Shown one piece after another: positions 1 to 7,469 of a stretch of DNA of 64,000 nucleotides. The number at the start of each line of letters is the position of its first letter. The stretch's first letter is position 1. The DNA is from Atopostipes sp963558565 (lineage in GTDB: Bacteria > Bacillota > Bacilli > Lactobacillales > Carnobacteriaceae_A). The position numbers and the translations under genes are program-made. The stretch covers positions 62,001-126,000 of the forward strand of contig CAUWGX010000006.1 of the NCBI GenBank assembly GCA_963558565.1, read 5' to 3'. The notes beneath the pieces were generated by a model. It searched no databases and had not been told where the DNA came from. It worked only from the letters and a program-made list of their open reading frames with translations.

Positions 1-25
1 ATAATTTACCTTGTTCATCTGCCAT
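1..25 (-). CDS. PTS-operon gene, 5' end only (partial)
   Basis: Only the first eight codons (MADEQGKL) lie in the window; the gene runs off the left edge. An AAGGAG-type ribosome-binding site sits about 10 bases before the ATG. It follows a PTS EIIB gene on the same strand, so it is probably another subunit of the same permease (EIIA or EIIC) or the matching glycosidase. The identity is inferred from position only. Confidence 0.5.
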
Positions 26-60
26 ATATATAAATGCTCCTTTTCTAAATCATAAATGTC

Positions 61-109
61 TTTAACTAAATATAAACCGATCTAAAAGATCGATTTATAT
101 TTAGTTAAA
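61..109 (-). repeat. 23-bp inverted repeat between two PTS-operon genes
   Basis: Arms 61-83 and 87-109 pair over 23 bp with one mismatch around a 3-base loop. No T-run follows in the direction of transcription of the minus-strand operon, so it does not look like a simple terminator for it. It lies between the EIIB gene and the next gene. It may stabilise or process the mRNA and so set different expression of the two genes (inference). In the opposite direction a short T-run at 106-114 follows it. Confidence 0.6.
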
Positions 110-118
110 TTTTTCCAT

Positions 119-439
119 CTATTCTTCCATTAAATCCAAGGCTGCTTGAAGAACTTTTTCTCCATTCACCATCCCATAATCTTGCATATTAATAATACCT
201 ACTGGGATGCCAGTACCTTCTACTTTTTGTTCGAATTGAGATTTCATAAAACGTACTTGAGGCCCTAGTAATAAAACATCTACATCTTTGCTTTCTAGAC
301 TTTCATTTGCTTCATTCGCTGAATTTGCAAAGATCTCTGCCTCGATGCCCTTCTCTTCTGCTGCTTTTTGCATTTTTGACACTAATAGTGATGTACTCAT
401 ACCTGCAGCACATACTAGCATGATTGTTTTATCTGCCAT
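119..439 (-). CDS. PTS lactose/cellobiose-type EIIB component
   Basis: This 106-residue cytoplasmic phosphocarrier matches the lactose/cellobiose EIIB family in length and pattern. The N-terminal strand leads into the phosphate loop VCAAGMSTS, with Cys10 as the phosphorylated residue. In the family it takes phosphate from EIIA and passes it to the sugar entering through EIIC, usually a beta-glucoside, chitobiose or lactose. The start is the second of two in-frame ATGs, because GGAGG abuts the first one directly and lies 9 bases before the second. It leads an operon continuing to the left. The promoter region carries a perfect cre site, which implies CcpA control. The sugar cannot be told from EIIB alone. 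Confidence 0.9.
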   Translation of the reverse strand: MADKTIMLVCAAGMSTSLLVSKMQKAAEEKGIEAEIFANSANEANESLESKDVDVLLLGPQVRFMKSQFEQKVEGTGIPVGIINMQDYGMVNGEKVLQAALDLMEE

Positions 440-495
440 ACTCTTCATCCTCCAAAGCCATTCACTGATTCAACAGATTATTTGACCTCATTTTT

Positions 496-580
496 TGATA
501 ACGGTTTCAGTTTGTTGACATATTAATTATACTTTGAAAATGATATAATGTCTAGCAGAAAGGGTGAAATATAATTTCAC
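496..580 (-). promoter_or_regulatory. PTS operon promoter with cre site and upstream palindrome
   Basis: On the minus strand a -35 TAGACA (549-554) and a -10 TATAAT (526-531) are separated by 17 bp. Just downstream, 496-509 reads TGAAACCGTTATCA on the minus strand, a full match to the catabolite-responsive element consensus TGWAANCGNTNWCA. A cre placed at or just after the start of transcription normally mediates repression by CcpA. Upstream of the -35, GTGAAAT and ATTTCAC (564-580) form a palindrome with a 3-base centre that could be a site for a local regulator (inference). Confidence 0.75.
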
Positions 581-603
581 TTCATACGTCTATTACAACT
601 CTT

Positions 604-1611
604 TTATTTTTCTGATTCAAAAGTAATATCGGTTTGAACTCTTAGCTCGTGCAAAATAGTTGAGACTATTTTAGCTAAATTTGCGAGTTCTTTATAGCGA
701 TCTAAAGTCGTTTTTTCTTCTTTATGATGAATCATCTGTGCAAAAGTCTCCGCTTCATAATACATTGTATTTTCATTTTGTTTTTCTAATGCAACAACTT
801 GTTCTTCAAGTGTTTTAGCATCTACTCGTTTAGCTTGATGGATATCTGTAGCATGGTCCACAAGCAACGTTTCCTTTTCACCATAAAACTCGATACCTAT
901 AAGCGAAGTCGTTATTTTACTAATTAAAATGGTCACATCGAACGTCTTATAACGGAGGATAATTGTCCCCATCCCATCGACACCTGTTTGAATTTTTCGC
1001 GGATAATAGTGCACCCCTTCAGGTTCTCCAAATAAAGCAACCGCTGTATAGATCGGATAAACACCTAAATCCATCAGTGCTCCACCAGCGAACTTCAGTG
1101 AAAAAATATTGGGTTCTTCTCCTGCTAATACCGCATCATAACGAGAAGAGTATTTTGCATAAGCGATCGTTGCTCCCTGAATATCGCCCCATTCATTTAA
1201 TAAGTTTTTTATTTTTTTGAAATTCGGCAGATATAGATGTCTTGCTGCTTCAAAAATAAAGACCTTATTTTCCTCAGCAACTTCTAACAATTCTTCCCAT
1301 TGTGACACATTTGTTGTCGCTGGTTTTTCCACGACTACATGCTTTTTAGCTTTTAAAGCTTGGAGAGCTTGTTCATAGTGCAGACTGTTTGGTGACGCAA
1401 TATAAATCACATCTAAAGATTCTTTTTGCATAAAGGTGTCTAAATCAGTCTCCACAGCTACTTCACCATACTTACTCGCAAACTCCTGTCCTTTTTCAGC
1501 TCTTCTTGAATAAACACTATCTAAGTGATAAAGATTTGTTTCCGAAGCTGCTTGAATAAAGCTGTCGGTAATCCAGCTCGTCCCTATTGTTCCTAAGTTC
1601 AATTTAGTCAT
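604..1611 (-). CDS. Gfo/Idh/MocA family oxidoreductase
   Basis: A 335-residue NAD(P)-dependent oxidoreductase. The N-terminal Rossmann fold begins with LGTIGTSWITDSF, a variant of the GxGxxG loop. The family signature EKPATTN follows at about residue 95, where the Lys is the conserved catalytic/cofactor residue. The C-terminal part is the mixed alpha/beta substrate domain. Members act on sugars, inositol, trans-dihydrodiols or biliverdin-like compounds, and the substrate cannot be read from sequence. The ATG has a good AAAGGAG site. Its nearest upstream neighbour is the metallophosphoesterase gene. The downstream PTS genes have their own promoter, so a shared pathway is possible but unproven. 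Confidence 0.88.
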   Translation of the reverse strand: MTKLNLGTIGTSWITDSFIQAASETNLYHLDSVYSRRAEKGQEFASKYGEVAVETDLDTFMQKESLDVIYIASPNSLHYEQALQALKAKKHVVVEKPATTNVSQWEELLEVAEENKVFIFEAARHLYLPNFKKIKNLLNEWGDIQGATIAYAKYSSRYDAVLAGEEPNIFSLKFAGGALMDLGVYPIYTAVALFGEPEGVHYYPRKIQTGVDGMGTIILRYKTFDVTILISKITTSLIGIEFYGEKETLLVDHATDIHQAKRVDAKTLEEQVVALEKQNENTMYYEAETFAQMIHHKEEKTTLDRYKELANLAKIVSTILHELRVQTDITFESEK

Positions 1612-1643
1612 TGCTCATTCTCCTTTGATTATAATCGTTTTTA

Positions 1644-2492
1644 TTATTCAAACTCAATGACGACAATTTCAGGTCGATTATTGACTCGGAAAGGGAATCT
1701 TGAATTTCCAATCCCTCTTGTAACCACTAAACGACTATGTGGATATTTTTTATTCGTAAACAGGCCGAAGTCATAGGTGGGGTTAAAACCTTGCCCCGGA
1801 GAAAAAAGTCCACCAATGATCGGAAGGATGACCTGGCCACCATGAGCATGCCCCGCTAAAATTAAATCGGGTCGTTTTTCATTATTTTGTAAATACTTTT
1901 CAAAAAAATGCGGATAATGCGTTAACAAAATTTTAGGTTTATTTTTGTTCGCTGGTGAGAGCTTGATCTTTGCTAAAGGGTCTTTTTTGTTTGCAAGCGT
2001 TGATTCCCATTCATTTAAACCCATTAACCAAAATCCCGCATCCGGTTGACCAAAAGAAATCCAAGTCGCTTCATCTTGTAATAAAATGACACCTGCTCGT
2101 TTAAGAACTCCGGCAATTTCTCTCGCACGCGCACTACCAAAATCATGGTTTCCAAAAACAACATAAGTCGGTGCAATATTCTTCATTTGCGAAAAAAGAT
2201 CTTTTGTATGCTCGATTACTGCATCGGAAGTCCCCGTATGTACAATATCTCCGCCAAATAAAATAATATCTGGCTGTTCTTTCTCAATTTTATTCAGTAA
2301 GCGATCAATGAAAGAATGAGAAACATTATCTCGTAAATGCGTATCCGATAAAAACATTATTTTTTTATCTTTCACCAGTGGATGTAGGTTGGGGACATAA
2401 ATTTTATATGTATTTGCTGCAATCACATTATTTTGGATGTATAAATAAAGAGCGATTAAGACAAATAATGCTAATAAGATCCAAAGATTCAA
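1644..2492 (-). CDS. Membrane-anchored metallophosphoesterase (YkuE/YaeI-like)
   Basis: About 282 residues. One N-terminal membrane helix (LWILLALFVLIALYLYI) is followed by a calcineurin-type phosphoesterase domain. All metal-binding blocks are visible: SDTHL, GGDIVHT, GNHDF and GHAHGGQ. The subfamily includes B. subtilis YkuE and E. coli YaeI; YaeI hydrolyses UDP-2,3-diacylglucosamine and YkuE is a cell-wall-associated metal phosphatase. Gram-positives lack lipid A, so the substrate is unknown. The AAGAGG site overlaps an upstream GTG, so an inner TTG at 2492 is the likelier start; the GTG at 2501 would add three residues. Confidence 0.85.
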   Translation of the reverse strand: MNLWILLALFVLIALYLYIQNNVIAANTYKIYVPNLHPLVKDKKIMFLSDTHLRDNVSHSFIDRLLNKIEKEQPDIILFGGDIVHTGTSDAVIEHTKDLFSQMKNIAPTYVVFGNHDFGSARAREIAGVLKRAGVILLQDEATWISFGQPDAGFWLMGLNEWESTLANKKDPLAKIKLSPANKNKPKILLTHYPHFFEKYLQNNEKRPDLILAGHAHGGQVILPIIGGLFSPGQGFNPTYDFGLFTNKKYPHSRLVVTRGIGNSRFPFRVNNRPEIVVIEFE

Positions 2493-2572
2493 TAAATTCA
2501 CCTCTTAAAATATAGACAACTATAGTGTATCATGAAAGCATAAAACTCGAGAATAATATTTATTGGTTTCGA

Positions 2573-2609
2573 TAAAAAAAGAGCCATTACATCTGAAATG
2601 TAACAGCTC
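2573..2609 (-). terminator. Rho-independent terminator after degV
   Basis: Arms 2581-2592 and 2598-2609 form a stem (GAGC plus a complementary ATTACAT/ATGTAA portion with small bulges), followed on the minus strand by a run of seven T. It lies 32 bases after the degV stop. Confidence 0.8.
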
Positions 2610-2640
2610 CGATAATAAATATATAAATATAATAATAGCA

Positions 2641-3519
2641 TTAATACTCTGGTAATATATATGTTTCTGGCTCTTCGGTTAAAGCTGCAATCGCAACGCC
2701 ACCTACACCAATATGTGCAGCTAAAACTGCACCAAATTCAAAAATCATCGTGTGTGCATTTGGTATTTCCTTTTGCACGAGTGCTTCAACTTCTTTTGCG
2801 TTTTCTTCTTCGCCCACATGACTAATACAGATCACTTGCTGATCAAAATCGCCGATGTCTTCTTTAATTTTATTCACGATTTTTTTATAAACACGTTTAT
2901 TCCCACGCACAGCACTTTCTGAATAAAGTTCTTCATCATTTACAGTTATAATGGGTTTTACATTTAAAGCAGACCCTACAAAGCCAGCTGCTTTTGATAA
3001 ACGCCCACCTTTTACTAACCAATCTAAATTATCAACTGTTAGATAAATTGAATTATGATCCGCATTCCATTGCGCTTGTTTTACAATTTCATCAAAAGAA
3101 TAGCCCGCGTCTGCCATTTCAAGTGCTTGGATGGCAATGAGTGTCTCAACCATTGACGCACTATTACAATCAATTAACGCTACTTGAAAGTCAGGATTTG
3201 TCTCTTGATATTCGTCAATAACACTTTTTATGACTTGATAAGTTCCTGATAATTGTTTCCAAAGGCTAACGATAATCACTTGATCGCCATTTTCACGATA
3301 CTTTTCTAAAACTTCTTTCACTTGCCCGGGCGATGGCTGTGAAGTTGAAGGCATTTTATTTTCCTTCATAGCCGCATGAAGTTCTGCTTGTGTAATCTCC
3401 TCGCGGTCTAAATAGACTTCTCCGTCTATAATGATACTGAGTGGTATGAAGCCATAATCATACTTTTCATTGAACCACTCATTTTGATCCGCCCCAGAAT
3501 CAATAATAACTCTGATCAT
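2641..3519 (-). CDS. DegV family fatty-acid-binding protein
   Basis: A 292-residue cytoplasmic protein with the DegV (EDD) fold. It shows the N-terminal IIDSGAD block, the TSQPSPGQ segment at about residue 58, and the LVKGGRLSKAAG stretch near residue 168. DegV/FakB proteins bind one fatty acid and present it to the kinase FakA for phosphorylation, feeding exogenous fatty acids into phospholipid synthesis. No fakA is present nearby. Genomes of this group usually hold several DegV paralogues, so the exact role (FakB1- or FakB2-like) is open. Good GGAGAG-type site before the ATG; its own terminator follows. Confidence 0.92.
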   Translation of the reverse strand: MIRVIIDSGADQNEWFNEKYDYGFIPLSIIIDGEVYLDREEITQAELHAAMKENKMPSTSQPSPGQVKEVLEKYRENGDQVIIVSLWKQLSGTYQVIKSVIDEYQETNPDFQVALIDCNSASMVETLIAIQALEMADAGYSFDEIVKQAQWNADHNSIYLTVDNLDWLVKGGRLSKAAGFVGSALNVKPIITVNDEELYSESAVRGNKRVYKKIVNKIKEDIGDFDQQVICISHVGEEENAKEVEALVQKEIPNAHTMIFEFGAVLAAHIGVGGVAIAALTEEPETYILPEY

Positions 3520-3629
3520 TTACATCTCTCCTCGTTTTTCAATCTTCCATAAATGAGTCTCCTAAGAATATACCATAAATGGCTAAAACGAAATAAGTAT
3601 ATCTCAAAAATCGTTGACTTTAAAATAAT

Positions 3630-3911
3630 CTAAGCCTCAATCCAATCAATATGAATAATTTCTACTTCAGATTGAATATCAATATGGTTAATCACCTTTT
3701 GCAATACTTTTTCTGCTTGCTTTCGACTATTAGAGACCACACCAAACCCTATAGCACCACGTTCTAAACTATCTAAATAGTCTACTTCAGCTGCGCTAAT
3801 TTTATAGCGACTTTGTACATGATCAATAATACTTCGCATAATGCGTCGCTTTTCTTTTAAAGATTCAATATAATAAAAATGAAAACTCACTTCGATACCT
3901 AGTAAATGCAT
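3630..3911 (-). CDS. DUF503 family protein (YlxP-like)
   Basis: A 93-residue protein. The family hallmark is ESLKEKRR in the second helix, followed by SRYKISAAEVDYLDSLERGAIG. DUF503 proteins are small ferredoxin-fold proteins. B. subtilis YlxP is encoded in the nusA-infB-rbfA operon and is linked to ribosome function. Here the gene stands apart from translation genes, next to a macro-domain gene. GGAGG lies inside the first four codons of a longer reading frame, so the inner ATG at 3911 is the real start. The preceding gene's stop is only 15 bases upstream, so the two probably form one transcript. Confidence 0.85.
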   Translation of the reverse strand: MHLLGIEVSFHFYYIESLKEKRRIMRSIIDHVQSRYKISAAEVDYLDSLERGAIGFGVVSNSRKQAEKVLQKVINHIDIQSEVEIIHIDWIEA

Positions 3912-3926
3912 ATTTACCTCCATTTT

Positions 3927-4454
3927 TTATGAATGATGAATCCCAAATTTTTCGAACATCTTTTCATACATTCTTTGATTGTCCTCATCAAACACAACAA
4001 AAATCACTTCTTTTACAAAATCCATCTGCTCTAGTATTTTAGTCACTGTCGTCACAGCAATTTCAGCGGCTTCTTCTAATGGATAATTATAGACACCTGT
4101 ACTGATTGACGGAAATGCGATCGTTTCTAACTTATACTCATCCGCTAATTTTAATGAGTGTTCATAACAGGCTGCTAGTAGTTCGGCTTCATTTTCTTGG
4201 CCGCCATGATAAACAGGGCCTACCGTGTGAATGATATATTCTGCTGGGAGCTTAAATCCTTTTGTAATTTTTGCTTCCCCTGTTTCAGCACCGCCTAGTT
4301 TCTTCGTTGCTTCTAACAGCTCAGGCCCCGCTGCTTTATGAATAGCTCCATCTACTCCACCACCGCCTAGTAAGGATTTATTCGCTGCATTAACGATTAC
4401 ATCGACTTTTAGAGTTGTAATATCTGCTTGTTCGATCATCATCTTCTTTTTCAA
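3927..4454 (-). CDS. Macro-domain ADP-ribose-binding protein (putative O-acetyl-ADP-ribose deacetylase)
   Basis: A 175-residue single-domain macro protein. ADP-ribose-binding features are clear: VDVIVNAANKSLLGGGGVDGAIHKAAG near residues 18-44 and SISTGVYNYP near residue 120. MacroD/YmdB-type members remove the acetyl group from O-acetyl-ADP-ribose or ADP-ribose from proteins. Translation probably starts at TTG (4454), because GGAGGAG lies 6-7 bases before it. It sits between a DUF503 gene and a nucleoside deoxyribosyltransferase-like gene, which hints at nucleotide or ADP-ribose salvage, though this is only a context argument. Confidence 0.92.
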   Translation of the reverse strand: MKKKMMIEQADITTLKVDVIVNAANKSLLGGGGVDGAIHKAAGPELLEATKKLGGAETGEAKITKGFKLPAEYIIHTVGPVYHGGQENEAELLAACYEHSLKLADEYKLETIAFPSISTGVYNYPLEEAAEIAVTTVTKILEQMDFVKEVIFVVFDEDNQRMYEKMFEKFGIHHS

Positions 4455-4491
4455 AAATTACTCCTCCTTGAGGTTTCATTTTCAATTATTT

Positions 4492-4977
4492 TTATGGCAA
4501 ATAGTCACCAATTTTTTCAACTAAAACGTCCGCGCTATTTAATATCTCACCTCGGATTTTCACTAGACCAACTGTATATAAATTAATATACGAAAATTGA
4601 GATTCTGCAATTTCATCTAGAGCATCAATCTTCTCTTGGTTTCCATGGGTGCCTTGACGCGTATCCGTATATAGCCCGAGCATTGGCCGCTCCATTGAAT
4701 AAAAATAACCAAGCTCAGCCGATAAGCCACTATCAGGTGTGACTCCATCAAGTACTGCGATCAGGAGATCGGATTCTTCCAAATATTCATTATCTCCTTG
4801 AGCAATCGCTAAAGAATCTGCGAAACCTGATTTATCATTGATCGATGCATTTTCTTGAGGCAAATAAACTTCGACCTGGTCCCCATATTTTTCACGTATC
4901 TTTTCGACAACATACGCGTTGTACATCTGCTCCATTTCATTAAATAATGGCGCACCGAAATAAATTTTAAAACTCAT
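4492..4977 (-). CDS. Nucleoside 2-deoxyribosyltransferase family protein
   Basis: A 161-residue protein starting KIYFGAPLF, the typical first strand of the family. SDLLIAVLDG at about residue 83 and DSGLSAELGY at about residue 94 provide the conserved Asp and catalytic Glu, with SxELGY matching the signature. Family members exchange nucleobases between deoxyribonucleosides or hydrolyse modified nucleoside monophosphates. This short form may act on nucleotides rather than nucleosides. It lies directly upstream of the macro-domain gene on the same strand with a 37-base gap, so co-transcription is likely. Confidence 0.85.
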   Translation of the reverse strand: MSFKIYFGAPLFNEMEQMYNAYVVEKIREKYGDQVEVYLPQENASINDKSGFADSLAIAQGDNEYLEESDLLIAVLDGVTPDSGLSAELGYFYSMERPMLGLYTDTRQGTHGNQEKIDALDEIAESQFSYINLYTVGLVKIRGEILNSADVLVEKIGDYLP

Positions 4978-5105
4978 GTTGTTACTCCCCTATTCTTTGA
5001 TCTTTAACTCATATTTTTCTACCCTCTATTCTACTATAAATAAAAATGAACCTTAAACTTTTGCCGATAAATTTCCAACTATTTCTTGATCGAAAAGAGC
5101 TGTGC

Positions 5106-5111
5106 TATAAT
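5106..5111 (+). promoter_or_regulatory. Extended -10 promoter of the GerMN lipoprotein gene
   Basis: TATAAT preceded by TGC forms an extended -10 about 38 bases before the start codon of the lipoprotein gene. A weak -35 (TTCTTG) lies 17 bases upstream. Confidence 0.6.
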
Positions 5112-5148
5112 TTAATTAGAAAATACATATTTTAAGGAGATGAAGCCC

Positions 5149-6264
5149 ATGAAGAAAAAAATAACCATCTGGCTCTCATTGATATCTACTCTTTTTATTC
5201 TAGCGAGCTGTGGCCTTTTTGCTGAAGAGGAAGCGCCCGTTAATTCTGAAGATTCTACAGAGCAAACCAATCCTTCCTCAGAAGAACAAGACACGGAGGA
5301 AGAGGTTGCCGAAAAGGATAATCAGGAAGATTTAGCGACTTGGTTGCCACGACCTGATAATGTGGTCTATTCTTTTGAAGGCATTGGCAATGAGTATGCT
5401 CGTTATACATGGAATCCGCAATTTAACGAAGCAGACTATTACCAAATCGTTAAAGACAATGGCGGAACAGTTGTCGCTGAAATTTATGAATATGATGCGG
5501 ATACTGTTACTCGTACCTTCAGTCGTCCTGAAACTTATTTTAGAGATAACTTTACTGAGATCGGAAGTTTTTGGGAAAATCAGGAAGAAGAAGTTATTTT
5601 AAAAGCGCCGATCGAAGTGGGAACGACTTGGTCGAATGGCGAGAGTGACTATGAAATAACCGCTCTCGATCATGAGTTATCCGTTCCTGCCGGCGAATAT
5701 ACTACGATGGAAGTAACAATCACTACCGATGATACGACGACTAAAAAATACTATGCAAAAGATGTGGGGTTAGTCTCAGAAGTGACCGAGACAGAAGGAC
5801 TCACTGTTGAATCAAATTTAGAAAAAATTGAAACAGAAACCCCCGAAACACTGCCGTTCACTGTCTATATTCCTGATGAACAAGCGATGGGACTGGATAC
5901 TGTAGAGACAAATTTAACGTTAAACACTAATGATCCTGCTCGTGTAGCGATTACGGAATTATTAAGTGGACAAAATACAGAATATCCTGAGATCAACCTT
6001 TTACCAGAAGGCACTCAAATCAACTACTTATTTCTTAATGATCAACAACTTGTCGAAGCCGATGTCTCTTCAGAATTTGTCGAGAATATGAATGCCGGTT
6101 CCACAGGTGAACTTTTTGCTATTTATACTTTAGTCAATACGCTGAGTGATTACTATGGGAGTCCAGAAGTATTATTGACTGTTGATGGAGAGCCATATGA
6201 AGGCGCGCATATAGTATTACAAGAAGGCGAAACCCTTCAATTTGATGAAGAAATGGTCAATTAA
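5149..6264 (+). CDS. Lipoprotein with C-terminal GerMN domain
   Basis: A 371-residue secreted lipoprotein. The signal peptide ends in the lipobox LASC at about residue 22, followed by a Glu/Asp-rich linker to about residue 65. A beta-rich middle domain (about 70-225) resembles a domain of unknown function. The C-terminal region from PFTVYIPDE to the end carries the GerMN pattern (DPARVAITELLSG, LPEGTQINYLFLND, ADVSSEF, GSTGELFAIYTLVNTLS). GerMN was named for GerM of spore formers; here, in a non-sporulating lineage, it probably acts in the envelope. AAGGAG abuts the first ATG (5140), so the ATG at 5149 is the likely start. Function unknown. Confidence 0.8.
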   Translation: MKKKITIWLSLISTLFILASCGLFAEEEAPVNSEDSTEQTNPSSEEQDTEEEVAEKDNQEDLATWLPRPDNVVYSFEGIGNEYARYTWNPQFNEADYYQIVKDNGGTVVAEIYEYDADTVTRTFSRPETYFRDNFTEIGSFWENQEEEVILKAPIEVGTTWSNGESDYEITALDHELSVPAGEYTTMEVTITTDDTTTKKYYAKDVGLVSEVTETEGLTVESNLEKIETETPETLPFTVYIPDEQAMGLDTVETNLTLNTNDPARVAITELLSGQNTEYPEINLLPEGTQINYLFLNDQQLVEADVSSEFVENMNAGSTGELFAIYTLVNTLSDYYGSPEVLLTVDGEPYEGAHIVLQEGETLQFDEEMVN

Positions 6265-6268
6265 ATGA

Positions 6269-6319
6269 ACAAGCACTCATTGGCTTTTGAACGACAATGA
6301 GTGCTTGTAAATCTTTTTT
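6269..6319 (+). terminator. Strong terminator after the GerMN lipoprotein gene
   Basis: Perfect 14-bp arms (6269-6282 and 6295-6308) around a 12-base loop, followed by a T-run at 6313-6319. It separates the lipoprotein gene from the downstream ydcF-like gene, which starts 18 bases later. Confidence 0.9.
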
Positions 6320-6337
6320 TGGATATGGAGGCTTGTA

Positions 6338-7366
6338 ATGAAGATTTTATTAGGATTAATTGTTTTATTTTTACTTTTTGGGCTAACGTTTCTTTATCTA
6401 AAATTGAAGCACCCCCAAACGATCTGGTTAGGGATTACTTTTTTAGGTTCTTTGTTTCATTTGGGACTCATCATGGTTGTTGTTCTAGTTCAAAGAAATC
6501 TGTCTACGCCGTTAGTTGTTTTAGCGATGTTATTTCTTATTCCTATACTTCTTATGCCCACTTTAATGGTGGCTACTTTTTTAATGAATGGTGTCAGACT
6601 TATACGCCATGAAGGATTTAGTTTTAAAAATTCTTTGTCTTTAATTTTAGGAATTGGTCTTATTTTTTATCTCGTCTTTTGGCCTGCTGTTGTCGATGTT
6701 ACTGAAAATAATATCCTAAACGCTCTTTATCAATTCATTAGTTTCATTGCTGTTTATCTTTCGTTCATTTTATTTTTTTATACCGTTTCCAACTTATTGA
6801 ATTTAATTCATTTTAAAAAAGAGGATATTGACTACTTCATCGTATTAGGAGCCCATTTAAATGGCGATAAAGTCACTCCCCTTTTAGCCGGTAGAATTAA
6901 CCGAGCGTTGGATATACAACAAGCACAAAATAAAGGAAAACTTGTTTTTTCAGGAGGACAAGGAGCCGATGAATTAGTGCCAGAAGGCGAAGCAATGGCT
7001 CAATATGCGCTCGATCAAGGGACTGACTCAAAATTTATCTTAAAAGAAGTAGCATCCGTAAGCACTTATGAAAACATTAAATTCTCAAAAGAAGTGATTG
7101 ACCGCGATTGGACCGCCGACACAGAACCAAACATTGCAATTGTTACGAATAATTATCATCTGATTCGTGGGCTAATGCATGCCCGCAATTTAGGAATTAA
7201 CGCGATAGGTTACGGTTCAAAAAGCAAATTTTATTATTCATTAAACGCTTTTCTTCGTGAATTCGTTGCTTATCTTCAAATGACTTACAAAGTCCACAGT
7301 ACGTTTATTGGTTTAGCAGGGCTTTTCATTTTTGGTCTTTATATATTCGCTTATTTATTGGTTTAA
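6338..7366 (+). CDS. YdcF family (DUF218) membrane protein
   Basis: A 342-residue protein. Four to five membrane helices occupy about residues 1-155. A cytosolic or extracytosolic DUF218/YdcF domain follows (DYFIVLGAHL, GGQGADELVPEGEAMAQYAL, ATNNYHLIRGL-type end), and a final membrane helix closes at 320-340. YdcF/SanA-type domains bind nucleotides such as S-adenosylmethionine and are linked to envelope barrier function, but no reaction is firmly established. The ATG has GGAGG seven bases upstream. The gene stands alone between two lipoprotein genes on the same strand and follows a terminator, so it needs its own promoter or read-through. Confidence 0.85.
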   Translation: MKILLGLIVLFLLFGLTFLYLKLKHPQTIWLGITFLGSLFHLGLIMVVVLVQRNLSTPLVVLAMLFLIPILLMPTLMVATFLMNGVRLIRHEGFSFKNSLSLILGIGLIFYLVFWPAVVDVTENNILNALYQFISFIAVYLSFILFFYTVSNLLNLIHFKKEDIDYFIVLGAHLNGDKVTPLLAGRINRALDIQQAQNKGKLVFSGGQGADELVPEGEAMAQYALDQGTDSKFILKEVASVSTYENIKFSKEVIDRDWTADTEPNIAIVTNNYHLIRGLMHARNLGINAIGYGSKSKFYYSLNAFLREFVAYLQMTYKVHSTFIGLAGLFIFGLYIFAYLLV

Positions 7367-7469
7367 GTGGATCAATGCTGAATCGTTCAGTAATCCTTAT
7401 ACATTTAATTTTATTTTTACCAATTCTCTTTGCTCTTTTCTGGTATGATAATAAAAAGGAGGAGAGTAA

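Noticed and set aside
515..549. Plus-strand TTGACA and TATAAT near the PTS gene
   Set aside because: The two boxes are about 23 bases apart and no plus-strand gene follows; the minus-strand promoter is better.
3927..4977. Toxin-antitoxin system of the DarT/DarG type
   Set aside because: The macro-domain protein is single-domain, and the neighbour is a deoxyribosyltransferase-like enzyme, not a DarT-type ADP-ribosyltransferase.
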